Origin: DSOI01 sp041394885
GTDB lineage: Bacteria > Acidobacteriota > Terriglobia > Bryobacterales > Bryobacteraceae
Reading direction: 5' to 3'
Length of the DNA stretch: 64,000 nt
Assembly (NCBI GenBank): GCA_041394885.1
Contig: JAWKHI010000015.1
Coordinates: 83,429-147,428, forward strand
Shown here: positions 1 through 9,262 of the stretch, piece after piece
How positions within the stretch are numbered: position 1 is the stretch's first letter
How the letters are laid out: each line of letters begins with the position of its first letter
Translations under genes and position numbers: made by a program
The notes under the pieces: generated by a model
Databases searched by the model: none
What the model was told of the DNA's origin: nothing
Seen by the model: the letters and a program-made list of their open reading frames with translations, nothing else

Positions 1-5
1 CGCCG

Positions 6-2159
6 ATGCCGCTGGGGGGATTCGCCCCGCCGGAGGGAGTGGAAGGAGATGCGGCCGCCGTGCCGCTGTCCCACTATCTTTGGATCATCAAGCGGCACCG
101 CTGGAAGATATTTGCGTTCGTGGCCGCTGTCACAGCGGCGACGTGGTTGGTCTCCTCGCGGATTACTCCTGTGTATGAGTCGACTGCCACCGTAGACATC
201 GACCGGCAGTCACCGCAGGGGGTCATCGGGCAGGAGGCGGCGCGGACGGCGCTGAACGACAGCGATCAGTTTCTGGCTACCCAGATCTCGCTGATTCAGT
301 CCGACTCGGTGTTGCGCCCGGTGGCGGAGAAATACAGCCTCCTCGAACATGAAGGGTTCACCGAGGCCGATCGCGGAAACTCACCCACGCGGCAGGAAGA
401 TGCTCCGGTGCTGCTGAAGAAGCTCCGCGTCAGCCGCCCGGCGAATACCTATCTGCTGAAGATCAGCTACCGTTCGCCGGATCCCCGGATGGCCGCCAAC
501 GTATCCAACGCCGTCGCCCAGTCCTACCTCGAGCACACTTACAATCTGCGCATCCGTTCCTCGGCGAGCCTTTCGTCGTTCATGGAGAAACAACTCGACG
601 AACTGAGAGCGAAGATGGAGCAGTCCTCGGAAGCGCTGATGCGGTTCGAACGCGAACTGAACGTCATCAATCCGGAAGAGAAAACCAACATCCTGTCGGC
701 GCGATTGCTGCAGCTCAATACCGAGTACACCAATGCCCAAGCCGACCGTGTACGCCGGGAATCGGTGCGCAATTCGGTGGCCGGCGGCGCGAGGCAAGCG
801 GTGCAGGCCTCGGGCCAGGCGGAGGAACTGCGCCGACTCGCCGAGCGCCTCAATGAAGCGCGGGAGAAGTTCGTGCAGATCCGGTCGCACTTCGGAGTGA
901 ACCACCCCGAGTACCGGAAATCGTCGGCCCAGGTGGCCGAAATCGAACGGGCCATGAACTCGATGCAGACCGACATAGCCAGTCGAGTCGAAGTGGAGTA
1001 TCAACAGGCGGCTGCGCGTGAGACGATGCTCCAGCGAGCCGTCTCGGAGACCAAGGGCGAATTCGACCGGATCAATTCGCGGTCGTTCGAGTACCAGTCC
1101 CTCAAGCGCGAGGCCGAGGCGGACAAGAAGCTCTACGAGGAACTGGTGCGGAAGATCCGGGAAGCGGGGATCAATGCGGGGTTTCAGAATAGCGCGATTC
1201 GGCTGGCCGACTACGCCCGGCCGGCGATCCTGCCCGTGTTTCCCAATATTCGCCTGAATGTCCTGATTGCTTTCCTGCTTGCCGCGTTTCTGGCGGTAGG
1301 CGGCGCGATCATGAGCGACTTGCTCGACACCACCATCCGCGACCCCGAGCAGGTGAGCCGGGCGTTCAACACGGAGGTGATCGGCACGCTGCCGTCGGTG
1401 AAGAGCTGGCGCGGCCGCCTTGGGACCCTTGCTATGCCGGCCTTGCCTTCGGCGGCGGGTGCGCTGACTAAGGCCAAGGATGCGCCCGAGAGCGCGATTA
1501 CCGGATTCGAGGAGGCGATTCGCACGCTGCGGAATTCGATTCTGCTGTCCGACGTCGACCGGCGCCTGCGCAGCCTGCTGGTGACGAGCGCGTCGCCGAG
1601 CGAGGGCAAATCGACCACCGGCGCCCACCTCGCTCTGACCCACGCCGAGCAGGGGAAGCGTACCTTGCTGATCGACGGGGATTTGCGCAAGCCTTCCGTC
1701 CACAAGCGGTTCAGCATCAATGCGGCACGGGGCCTGTCGAACGTCCTGGTGGAGGGGTGCGATTGGCGCGAACTCCTGGTGTCGCCGGAAAACCTGCCTG
1801 AGTTGCACATCCTGCCGGCCGGACCTCCCTCACGGCGCGCCCCGGACCTGATCGCCCGAGGCATGGAGGAACTGCTCGAACAGGCAGCTCCGGAATACGA
1901 TCTCGTCATTCTCGATGGACCGCCTCTGCTTGGGTTCGCCGAGCCGCTGCAGATGGCGACCATCGTCGATGGAGTGGTGGTGGTTGCTCGCGCGGGGTCG
2001 ACCAATCGGAAGTCTGTGGGCACGGTGTTGTCGACGCTTCGCCGCCTGCGGGCGACGGTGGTGGGGGTCGTTCTCAACGAGGTCCATCGGGAGATGAGCG
2101 ACAGCTACCACTACTACAGCTACTACAGCCGCTACTACCAGCAGCCCAAGAACGTTTAG
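6..2159 (+). CDS. Wzz/BY-kinase exopolysaccharide chain-length and tyrosine autokinase
   Basis: Inner-membrane polysaccharide co-polymerase fused to a bacterial tyrosine kinase; such proteins set chain length through cycles of autophosphorylation. The Wzz part has a first membrane segment near residues 35-51, a long coiled-coil periplasmic region (about 190-380) and a second membrane segment near 418-436. The cytoplasmic kinase shows Walker A (SPSEGKSTT, about 528-536), Walker A' (LLIDGDLRKP, about 554-563) and Walker B (VILDGPPLLG, about 636-645). It ends in a tyrosine cluster (SYHYYSYYSRYYQQ), the usual autophosphorylation tail. The frame is open to the window edge, so the true start may lie upstream. 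It leads the exopolysaccharide operon, 28 nt before the next gene. Confidence 0.93.
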   Translation: MPLGGFAPPEGVEGDAAAVPLSHYLWIIKRHRWKIFAFVAAVTAATWLVSSRITPVYESTATVDIDRQSPQGVIGQEAARTALNDSDQFLATQISLIQSDSVLRPVAEKYSLLEHEGFTEADRGNSPTRQEDAPVLLKKLRVSRPANTYLLKISYRSPDPRMAANVSNAVAQSYLEHTYNLRIRSSASLSSFMEKQLDELRAKMEQSSEALMRFERELNVINPEEKTNILSARLLQLNTEYTNAQADRVRRESVRNSVAGGARQAVQASGQAEELRRLAERLNEAREKFVQIRSHFGVNHPEYRKSSAQVAEIERAMNSMQTDIASRVEVEYQQAAARETMLQRAVSETKGEFDRINSRSFEYQSLKREAEADKKLYEELVRKIREAGINAGFQNSAIRLADYARPAILPVFPNIRLNVLIAFLLAAFLAVGGAIMSDLLDTTIRDPEQVSRAFNTEVIGTLPSVKSWRGRLGTLAMPALPSAAGALTKAKDAPESAITGFEEAIRTLRNSILLSDVDRRLRSLLVTSASPSEGKSTTGAHLALTHAEQGKRTLLIDGDLRKPSVHKRFSINAARGLSNVLVEGCDWRELLVSPENLPELHILPAGPPSRRAPDLIARGMEELLEQAAPEYDLVILDGPPLLGFAEPLQMATIVDGVVVVARAGSTNRKSVGTVLSTLRRLRATVVGVVLNEVHREMSDSYHYYSYYSRYYQQPKNV

Positions 2160-2187
2160 GACGCCAAAGCCGACGAGGTAATACGAA

Positions 2188-3231
2188 ATGAGAGTCTTGC
2201 ACCTGGTGCCTTCTCTGGGCATGGGAGGCGCAGAGCGGCAACTGTATCTGCTGTGCCGGGAAACGGAAGGGCGGGTTTCCAACCGCGTGACTGCGATTGC
2301 GTCTGAGGGCCGCTGGGCGGCGCCGCTCCGAGAGGCCGGGGTCGAAGTGGAGTGTCTGCACACGCCACTCAAGGACCCCCGGGTGGTGTGGCGGCTAGCG
2401 TCGGCGGTCCGGAGAGCGCAGCCGGATGTCGTGCACTGCTGGCTGCCCTCGGCGAATCTGTTGGGTGCGCTGGTGGCGGCGGGGCATCCGGTGGTGGCCT
2501 CGGTCCGCAATGTGGACGCCTGGAAGCCGTGGATCTATCGGTTGGCCGACCGGGCCGCAGAGCGGTTTTGGAGCGCGGTGGTAGTGAACTCCTTCGCCGG
2601 CGCCGCCCACACACTGTCGCAGGGAGTGGCCGCGGAAAAGGTTCATGTCGTACCCAACGGCATCGAGCCGCGTACTCCTTTGACGAGGTTGCATCGCGCA
2701 CGGACGACGGTGTGCGCCGCGAGCCGGCTCGTGCCTCAAAAGCGGGTGGATCTGGTTCTCGACGTCGCGCGGGCGTTGCCGGAGGCGGACTTCCTGATAG
2801 CCGGGGATGGACCGATGCGCGAGCAACTGGAGCGGGAGGCCGGTGCGAACGTCAAGCTGGTCGGACCGCAGGAGGATCCCGCCTGGCTGTTTGCGAGCTC
2901 GGACTTCTTCATCCTGACCTCGGAGCGCGAGGGAACCTCGAACGCATTGCTCGAGGCCATGCAGGCCGGGTGCGTGCCAGTGGCGACGCCCGCCGGAGAC
3001 AACGCGAGAATCGTCGAGCACGGAGTGTCGGGGTGGATTGGGTCGCCGGACCGGATGGGTCCGGCGATGCGCGAGATGCTCGCGGGCTGGAGTTCAATGA
3101 GCGCCGCCGCGCGCCGCGCCGCCGGCCGTTACACGGTTCCGGCCATGGTGGAACGTACGCTTCGGATTTACGAACAGGTGGTGACACATGAAGTCAGCAA
3201 CACGGATCCTGTACCTGGACTACACCAATAA
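2188..3231 (+). CDS. GT4-family glycosyltransferase
   Basis: Retaining GT-B glycosyltransferase (347 aa) that probably adds one sugar to the lipid-linked exopolysaccharide repeat unit on the cytoplasmic face. The N-terminal domain opens with the GT4 signature SLGMGGAERQL. The C-terminal nucleotide-sugar domain begins near ASRLVPQKRVDLVL and carries the EX7E-type motif in EREGTSNALLEAMQAG, followed by PVATPAGD. The donor and acceptor cannot be read from sequence. The gene overlaps the next glycosyltransferase by 44 nt. Confidence 0.9.
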   Translation: MRVLHLVPSLGMGGAERQLYLLCRETEGRVSNRVTAIASEGRWAAPLREAGVEVECLHTPLKDPRVVWRLASAVRRAQPDVVHCWLPSANLLGALVAAGHPVVASVRNVDAWKPWIYRLADRAAERFWSAVVVNSFAGAAHTLSQGVAAEKVHVVPNGIEPRTPLTRLHRARTTVCAASRLVPQKRVDLVLDVARALPEADFLIAGDGPMREQLEREAGANVKLVGPQEDPAWLFASSDFFILTSEREGTSNALLEAMQAGCVPVATPAGDNARIVEHGVSGWIGSPDRMGPAMREMLAGWSSMSAAARRAAGRYTVPAMVERTLRIYEQVVTHEVSNTDPVPGLHQ

Positions 3232-4333
3232 CATCGGACTCGGGGGCGGCCAGCGGAGCCTTTCGCTGTTGGTGCGAAATCTCGACCGGGAGCGGTACGA
3301 GCCGCTCATCGCCGCGCCGCCGGGCGAGAGGATGCTCGAGCTGATCGGCGAGGATGTCCGGCGCTTCGAACTCCCTCTCGGCTCCTCGTTCCGCGCTCTA
3401 TCGCGGGATGAGGCGGGTTGGTCGCGGTTGCCTGCGGCCGCATTCTCGGCGTGGCCGGCGGTGCGCTTGGTCCGGCGTCTGGTGCGGGAGCAACGAGTGG
3501 CGCTCATTCACGCCAACAACCTCAAAATGCTTTTGTTGGCTGCGGCGGCCTGTCCCCGTTTACCCCGATTCTGGCATGTCCGAGACATCTTCCCCGCGAA
3601 GCCGGCGGTGCAATCCATCCTCGCGATCGCCGCGCGGCTGTCGACGCGCGTAGTGAGCGTATCCCGGGCCGTTGCCTCGCATCTGCCCCCCGGCGTCAAA
3701 AACCGTGTGCTGTACAACGCCGTCGATCTGCCCGATCTGCCAGCCCGTCCGCATACGGTCGACTGGGCCGACCGGCCGCCGACAATTGGATTCATCGGGC
3801 GGTTGGACCACTGGAAAGGGCTGCCCGTTCTTCTCGACGCCTTCGCCAAGGTGAGGACCCATCACCCGACGGCGCGGCTGCTCGTGGCCGGCGACGGGCC
3901 GGAAGCTTCCCGGGTGGTAGGCGAGGGCGTCGAGCGGCTGCCGTTCCAAAAGGATCTGAGCGCCGTTTGGCCTCGCATCGACATCGCCGTCGTGCCGTCG
4001 ACCGAGCCCGATCCGTTTCCGCGCTCGGTTATCGAGGCGATGTCATGGGGCAAGCCCGTGATCGGAAGCGCCACCGGCGGGATCCCCGAGGCTATCGATC
4101 CGGGCGTGACGGGGCTGTTGTTCCGGCCCGGCGATCGGGGCGAACTGGCGTCGCTGCTCAACCGGGTCTTGAGTGATCCCATCGCCCGCGGCGCGATGGG
4201 CAGGAACGGTCGCGAACGCTGTGAACGCATGTTCTCGGTCGCCTCGCAAGCCGAGAAGATGGGCCTCATCTACCAGGAGGTGCTCGAGCAGAAGGTGCTC
4301 GAGGGCGCCGCACCGGGTTGCGCGGTTGCGTAG
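3188..4333 (+). CDS. GT4-family glycosyltransferase
   Basis: Second GT4 enzyme (381 aa) of the cluster. Visible motifs are the glycine-rich acceptor-domain loop IGLGGGQRSL, the start of the donor domain IGFIGRLDHWKGLPVLLDAF, the AGDGPE turn, and the donor-site motif PFPRSVIEAMSWGKPVIGS followed by TGGIPE. The 44-nt overlap with the upstream glycosyltransferase is longer than the 4-nt overlaps elsewhere in the operon; the ATG at 3188 directly precedes the conserved N-terminal strand (RILYLDYTNN), so a later start would cut into the fold. The sugar specificity is unknown. Confidence 0.9.
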   Translation: MKSATRILYLDYTNNIGLGGGQRSLSLLVRNLDRERYEPLIAAPPGERMLELIGEDVRRFELPLGSSFRALSRDEAGWSRLPAAAFSAWPAVRLVRRLVREQRVALIHANNLKMLLLAAAACPRLPRFWHVRDIFPAKPAVQSILAIAARLSTRVVSVSRAVASHLPPGVKNRVLYNAVDLPDLPARPHTVDWADRPPTIGFIGRLDHWKGLPVLLDAFAKVRTHHPTARLLVAGDGPEASRVVGEGVERLPFQKDLSAVWPRIDIAVVPSTEPDPFPRSVIEAMSWGKPVIGSATGGIPEAIDPGVTGLLFRPGDRGELASLLNRVLSDPIARGAMGRNGRERCERMFSVASQAEKMGLIYQEVLEQKVLEGAAPGCAVA

Positions 4334-4345
4334 GGGGAGAACCAG

Positions 4346-5245
4346 ATGAAATTCGCAATCAGAGACGATGACACCTGCTACTACACCAAACCGGAACAAC
4401 TCGAACAGGTGTGGGGGCGGATCCTTCCTTATGCTCCGGTGTCGCTCGCAGTGACGCCGTTCGCTTTGCGGGCCGCGCACCTGGGCGATCCGGTCCGTTT
4501 CTATCAGGGACCGGACTCGGGCGCGTTGGCGGACAACGGCGATCTGGTCGCCTGGTTGTGCGAGCGTATCGTCGCCGGGCGGGTCTCGGTGATGTGTCAT
4601 GGCGCGACGCACGAGTACATTCGGACAGGCCCGCGGACCTTGGTGCCCGAGTGTCTCTGGAAGCCGGCCCATCGTATCGGCGAGGAAACCGGGCGGGCCC
4701 GCCGCCACCTCGAGCAGACGCTCGCCATTCCGGTAACGGCGTTCGTGCCGCCGGGCAACGGCATCTCACTCGGTTCAATGATGGCCATCCGCCCTCACTT
4801 TCGGCGCCTCTTGGCCTCGGTTTCGCTGCGCCGCGTTGCGGAATTTCTTAGTGGAGCCGATGCGGCGGCCCTGGCGGTGCGGCGCGTCTACTTTCAACTG
4901 CGGCATGGGATCGTCGATCCTTTCTCCGGGACGCTGGCTGGTCTTCGTCTGCTTCCATCGTTTCCCCTGACGGCCTCGACGAGGTGGCCCGATCTCGAGC
5001 GGCAGTTGATGCTGTGCAAGCGCCTGGGAACGAACTTCGTCGCCGGCGTGCACTATTGGGAAATCCGGGGTCCGGTGGCGGACACGCTGCAGAAGCTGCT
5101 TGAAAAGGCAGCATCGATCGGATGCCGGTTCTGTTCCTGCGACGAGTTGTTCGCGGAGACGGAAGGGAAACGGACCGCCAGTGTCCGGATACCGCCGGTG
5201 ACCGGCGGCGCCGCGCGACAGGGCGAAGGGACCCCGGCGCGATGA
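4346..5245 (+). CDS. Polysaccharide-deacetylase-like protein
   Basis: A 299-aa protein resembling the NodB/DUF2334-type (beta/alpha)7 deacetylase-like families. The N-terminus FAIRDDDTCYY carries the paired aspartates expected at a metal site, VMCHGATHEY supplies the likely histidine ligand region, and VTAFVPPGNG matches the conserved strand that follows. A probable role is trimming of N- or O-acetyl groups from the exopolysaccharide, but metal-binding completeness was judged by eye only. A strong Shine-Dalgarno sequence (gtagggggag) precedes the ATG. The stop codon overlaps the next start as ATGA, so it is coupled to the CapK-like gene. Confidence 0.7.
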   Translation: MKFAIRDDDTCYYTKPEQLEQVWGRILPYAPVSLAVTPFALRAAHLGDPVRFYQGPDSGALADNGDLVAWLCERIVAGRVSVMCHGATHEYIRTGPRTLVPECLWKPAHRIGEETGRARRHLEQTLAIPVTAFVPPGNGISLGSMMAIRPHFRRLLASVSLRRVAEFLSGADAAALAVRRVYFQLRHGIVDPFSGTLAGLRLLPSFPLTASTRWPDLERQLMLCKRLGTNFVAGVHYWEIRGPVADTLQKLLEKAASIGCRFCSCDELFAETEGKRTASVRIPPVTGGAARQGEGTPAR

Positions 5246-6645
5246 AGCGGTTTCAGGATTTCGTCACGCAAAACCGCCTGAAGTGTGGGATTGCCACGCA
5301 CTGGCCGGGAGAGCGCCGTCAGATGGAGTCGATCGGCCGCCGGCACGCCGAGCTCGAGTACGGCAGCAGGGACGATCTGGCGGCCTATCAGATCTCGAGA
5401 CTGCGCGCTTTGCTCTCGGCCGCGGCCCGATCCCCCTACTATGCCGGCGTGCTGCTCGATAGCGGCGTCGACCCGGCGAAGGCAGACCTGGACGATCTGC
5501 GCCGGCTGCCGTTGTTGACTAAGGACACGTTGCGGGAGGCGGGTGAGGCACTGCGCATCGACGGCGCGCTCGAGGTTCGCGAGAACTACAGCGGCGGGTC
5601 GACCGGGGTGCCGGTCCGATTTTGGCAGGACCGTGAGTGCCGCATTGAGATGGGCGCGGCGACCAAACGCGCCAACCAACGGGCGGGGGTGTTTCCCGGG
5701 GCACGCATGGCTAAATTGTGGGGCGCACCGCAGGACCGGAAACAGATCGAAGGCTGGCGCGGCTCACTCCGGTTGTGGGCCCTGAACATGCGTTACTACG
5801 ACACCTTCGACATGGGCGCCGAGCGGATGCTGGCCTATCACCGCTCGATGGAAGCCTTCCAGCCCGACTTCATCCAGGCGTACGCCTCCTCGGCCTACAT
5901 GCTGGCGACCTTCCTGCGCGCGCGGGGGATTCGGCCTACCTACCCGCGCCGCGCCGTGATCTGCTCGGCGGAAAAGCTGTTTCCGCACATGCGCTCGGCG
6001 ATCGGAAGCGTATTTCCCGCCCCAGTCTTCGATCGCTACGGAAGCCGCGAAGCCTCGGCGATCGGCGCCGAGTGCTCGCTGCACACCGGATTGCATGTGC
6101 ATATGCCGTCCTATGTGATCGAGACGATCGACCCGCGCACAGGGCGAAATGTGACCGGTGTCCCCGGCGAGATCGTGCTCACCGCACTGTCCAATCTGGC
6201 CATGCCGATGATCCGGTACAGGATCGGCGACATGGCCATTTTGAATCGCGAGCGCTGCGGCTGCGGCAGTGTATTTGACCGTCTGGAAGAAATCGTCGGA
6301 CGCACTTCGGACAACTTCCTGATGCCAGATGGCCGATTGGTCCACGGGGAGTATTTCACGCACGCCTTCTACGGACGCGCTGGGATCGCCCAGTTTCAGT
6401 TCGTGCAAGAGCGTGTCGACAAGTTTCTGCTTCGCATCGTGCCCGCGGCCGACTACAGCCCCGGCGTGGCGGATCAACTGGAGAACGAGATGCGCGAGGT
6501 TGTGGGCCCGACGGCGGAGTTCCGGGTTGAATTGCGGGAGCAGATTCCGCAGACCGTATCCGGGAAATACCGGTTCACCATCTCGCATGTGGATGTGAAT
6601 GCCGCCCTCGCCGCGGTTGAGCCCGGAATCGGAGAGGGCGTATGA
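5242..6645 (+). CDS. CapK/PaaK-like adenylate-forming enzyme
   Basis: A 467-aa member of the phenylacetate-CoA-ligase-like branch of adenylate-forming enzymes, the group that includes capsule proteins named CapK. Visible motifs are the phosphate loop YSGGSTGVP (about 116-124), FDRYGSREA (about 262-270) and YRIGDMA (about 325-331), which match the AMP-binding core. An upstream ATG at 5122 is in frame, but the ATG at 5242 overlaps the previous stop as ATGA and gives the conserved N-terminus (MKRFQDFV), so I chose it. The gene may activate an acyl or amino-acyl group for decorating the polysaccharide; the substrate is unknown. It is also ATGA-coupled to the DUF362 gene downstream. Confidence 0.82.
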   Translation: MKRFQDFVTQNRLKCGIATHWPGERRQMESIGRRHAELEYGSRDDLAAYQISRLRALLSAAARSPYYAGVLLDSGVDPAKADLDDLRRLPLLTKDTLREAGEALRIDGALEVRENYSGGSTGVPVRFWQDRECRIEMGAATKRANQRAGVFPGARMAKLWGAPQDRKQIEGWRGSLRLWALNMRYYDTFDMGAERMLAYHRSMEAFQPDFIQAYASSAYMLATFLRARGIRPTYPRRAVICSAEKLFPHMRSAIGSVFPAPVFDRYGSREASAIGAECSLHTGLHVHMPSYVIETIDPRTGRNVTGVPGEIVLTALSNLAMPMIRYRIGDMAILNRERCGCGSVFDRLEEIVGRTSDNFLMPDGRLVHGEYFTHAFYGRAGIAQFQFVQERVDKFLLRIVPAADYSPGVADQLENEMREVVGPTAEFRVELREQIPQTVSGKYRFTISHVDVNAALAAVEPGIGEGV

Positions 6646-8111
6646 GCGTCGAACGCAGCAGAAGGGTCGCGGTGGCCGACGTCGGCGAGGCCCGTTACCC
6701 GGCTCCGCCCTACAGCCCAGACCGGCGCTTTCCCGAGTACTCCTTCCACGATCTGGCCTACGAGCCAAACGCCGTGTATAGCGGCGTGCGGGACCTACTG
6801 GCGGGGCTTGGCCTCGACCGCGAGCGGATCGGCACGCCGGAATGGAATCCACTCGGAGAATGGATCCGGCCAGGCGCCAATGTGCTCATCAAACCGAACC
6901 TCGTGCGGCACTATCATCCTTACGGATTCGATCCCGCGTCGCTCGTGACGCATGGATCGGTGATCCGGGCCGTTTGCGACTACGCCTGGAAGGCCACTGG
7001 TCCCTCGGGCAAGGTGGTGATTGCCGATGCGCCGCTGCAATCCTGCCTGTTCCAGGAGGTGATGCGGCTGGCGGGCGTCGACGCGGTGGCTGCCTACTAT
7101 CAGGCGCGCGGCCTCCACACCGAGGTGAGGGACTTGCGATTGGTGCGGGCGGTGGTGGACGCGAGTTCGGTCTACGGCAGGGTGCTCGTGCAGGAAGAAA
7201 ACGAAGGCGACCCGCGCGGATACACGACCGTCGATCTGGGAGCCGCGAGTTGCCATGCGGCCCGTCCGATGGCGGATGGGCGGTACCGGGTGACCTGCTA
7301 CGACCCTGCCAAAATGAGCGCCTATCATGGCGACGGGCGGCACAGCTACGTCATCGCCAATACGCTGCTCGAAGCCGATGTCGTGCTCAACCTGCCCAAG
7401 ATGAAAACCCATCACAAGGCCGGCATCACGGGGGCGATGAAGAACTTCATCGGTATCAACGGCCACAAAGACTGCCTTCCGCACCACGCCAAGGGCGCCG
7501 CCGAGGAGGGCGGGGACGAATACAGCCGCTCGAGTTTGACCAAGCGCGCCGACAGTTGGCTGCTCGACCGTAAGGAGACCAGCCGTGGTGTGCTGGCGCA
7601 GAAGACGGCCGCCGTGGCGCACCGGCTCTTGTACGCCATCCACATGAATCAACGCGAGGACAGCTACTGGGAGGGTAGTTGGCACGGGAACGACACGATC
7701 AGCCGCACGACGATCGATTTGAACCGGATTGTCCGCTATGCCGATTGCGGCGGGCGACTGCACGACGAGCCGCAGCGGGCCGTGGTGACCTTTGTCGACG
7801 GGGTGATTGCGGGCGAAAAGGATGGTCCGTTGGCGCCTTCGCCGCGGGCGGCCGGGCTGCTGATCGCCGGTGAGACCCCGGCCGCTGTCGACGCGGTGAT
7901 GGCGCGGTGCATGGGCTACCGTTGGGACCGCATCCCGACGCTCCGGCATGCCTTTGGCGATCGCGGCCCGGGCCGATTGGCCGCCTTCGACCCAAGCGAA
8001 ATCGAGGTGATGAGTGAATCGGAGCGCTGGCGAGGGCTCGCGGTATCCAGGTCCGGCCATTCGCTGCGCTTCCAACCGCATCGCGGCTGGAAGGGGCATG
8101 TCGAGCTATGA
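6642..8111 (+). CDS. DUF362 domain protein
   Basis: A 489-aa protein with the DUF362 pattern: VLIKPNLVRHYHP, then VVIADAPLQS, then VVLNLPKMKTHHKAGITGAM and KNFIGINGHKD. Some DUF362 proteins carry ferredoxin-like CxxCxxC clusters; none is visible here, and the cysteines are scattered singly. The biochemical function of the family is not settled. The gene sits between the CapK-like enzyme and a glycosyltransferase with 4-nt overlaps on both sides, which ties it to polysaccharide assembly or modification. No signal peptide is seen, so it is probably cytoplasmic. Confidence 0.85.
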   Translation: MSVERSRRVAVADVGEARYPAPPYSPDRRFPEYSFHDLAYEPNAVYSGVRDLLAGLGLDRERIGTPEWNPLGEWIRPGANVLIKPNLVRHYHPYGFDPASLVTHGSVIRAVCDYAWKATGPSGKVVIADAPLQSCLFQEVMRLAGVDAVAAYYQARGLHTEVRDLRLVRAVVDASSVYGRVLVQEENEGDPRGYTTVDLGAASCHAARPMADGRYRVTCYDPAKMSAYHGDGRHSYVIANTLLEADVVLNLPKMKTHHKAGITGAMKNFIGINGHKDCLPHHAKGAAEEGGDEYSRSSLTKRADSWLLDRKETSRGVLAQKTAAVAHRLLYAIHMNQREDSYWEGSWHGNDTISRTTIDLNRIVRYADCGGRLHDEPQRAVVTFVDGVIAGEKDGPLAPSPRAAGLLIAGETPAAVDAVMARCMGYRWDRIPTLRHAFGDRGPGRLAAFDPSEIEVMSESERWRGLAVSRSGHSLRFQPHRGWKGHVEL

Positions 8112-9262
8112 GGATCCTGTTCGTCAACCGGATGCTCGGCATCGCCTGGGGAGGCGGCGAGAACTTCGACTACAATCTCGCGCGCGCATTGGCCGACCAG
8201 GGCCACGAGGTGTCATTTCTCGGCGGCCGGCGGCGGGGGGAGGCCGGGCGCCGGCTGGACCTCGAAACCGAATGGATCGAAACGCCGTACTGGCGGCACT
8301 GGATGTACCGGCTGGGCGGACGGATTCAATTGCTGCCCGGCGCCATCGCCGAGGCTGATTTGCGGATGTTTCAACGCGCTGCCTTCGAGAAAGTCTGCGA
8401 GTGGAAGAGAAGGCGGGGCGTCGATCTGGTGCAGGTTCTGGGACTGCCCGAGTTGGCGCGATGGGTGGCCGACCGAGGGTGGCCGGTGGCGGTTCGCCTT
8501 CCCGGGCCGCCGGCGTGGTTTCAAAGGCGGCGATTCGGCGAGTTGGCGCGACGCAGCGGAGTCGGTGTGTTCAGTCATGGCGACACGGTGCGCTTTCTAC
8601 GGCAAGGCTGGGAGGTGCCGGTCAACGAGGTGCGCCCCGGAATTCGCGGAGATCTGTTCCGGCCCCTCGCTCCCGCCGAGCGGCGGCGCGAGCGGGAAGC
8701 TTTCGGGTGGGATGACCAGGAGTTCCTGCTGGCGACCGTCGGCCGGCTGGTGCCTGGCAAAGGACAGGAGTTCCTGATCCGAGCGCTCGCGCGGTTGCAG
8801 CAAGAAACGCCCGGAGTCCGGCTGGCCATCGCCGGGGATGGTCCATTACGTGGACAACTGGAGGGCGTCGCGCGGCAAGTGGGGGTGAGCGGAAGGGTTA
8901 CCTTTTTGGGACAAGTCGATACCTCCGCGGTGGCGCGGCTGTTGGGCGTCTCCGACGTATTTTCGCTGTGCTCGGCGTATGAGAACTATTCCAACGCAGT
9001 GCTCGAAGCCATGTCGGCCGGGCTGCCGATCGTGGCGCCGCGGCTCGGAGGCTTCCCCATGCAGATCGACCACGGGAGCAACGGATTCCTTTTCGAACCG
9101 GGCGATGAGGGGGCGTTTCGCGCACACTGTCTCACGCTCTACCGGGACGAGGCGCTGCGCGCGCGGATGTCGGAGCGAGCCATTCAATTCGCTTCGCGAT
9201 TCAGTTGGCGGCAAAGCGCCGAGGAGGTGACAGGACTCTATGAGCGACTGCTGCGAAGATGA
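8108..9262 (+). CDS. GT4-family glycosyltransferase
   Basis: Third GT4 enzyme (384 aa). The acceptor-domain loop is AWGGGENFDYNLARAL, the donor domain starts at LATVGRLVPGKGQEFLIRAL, the AGDGPLRGQL turn follows, and the donor-site motif is ENYSNAVLEAMSAGLPIVAP. The start overlaps the DUF362 stop as ATGA. The end overlaps the flippase start by 23 nt. It presumably extends the lipid-linked oligosaccharide; specificity is not readable. Confidence 0.9.
   Translation: MRILFVNRMLGIAWGGGENFDYNLARALADQGHEVSFLGGRRRGEAGRRLDLETEWIETPYWRHWMYRLGGRIQLLPGAIAEADLRMFQRAAFEKVCEWKRRRGVDLVQVLGLPELARWVADRGWPVAVRLPGPPAWFQRRRFGELARRSGVGVFSHGDTVRFLRQGWEVPVNEVRPGIRGDLFRPLAPAERRREREAFGWDDQEFLLATVGRLVPGKGQEFLIRALARLQQETPGVRLAIAGDGPLRGQLEGVARQVGVSGRVTFLGQVDTSAVARLLGVSDVFSLCSAYENYSNAVLEAMSAGLPIVAPRLGGFPMQIDHGSNGFLFEPGDEGAFRAHCLTLYRDEALRARMSERAIQFASRFSWRQSAEEVTGLYERLLRR

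Noticed and set aside
381..1808. 475-codon minus-strand frame opposite the BY-kinase
   Set aside because: Shadow of a gene with clear Walker motifs.
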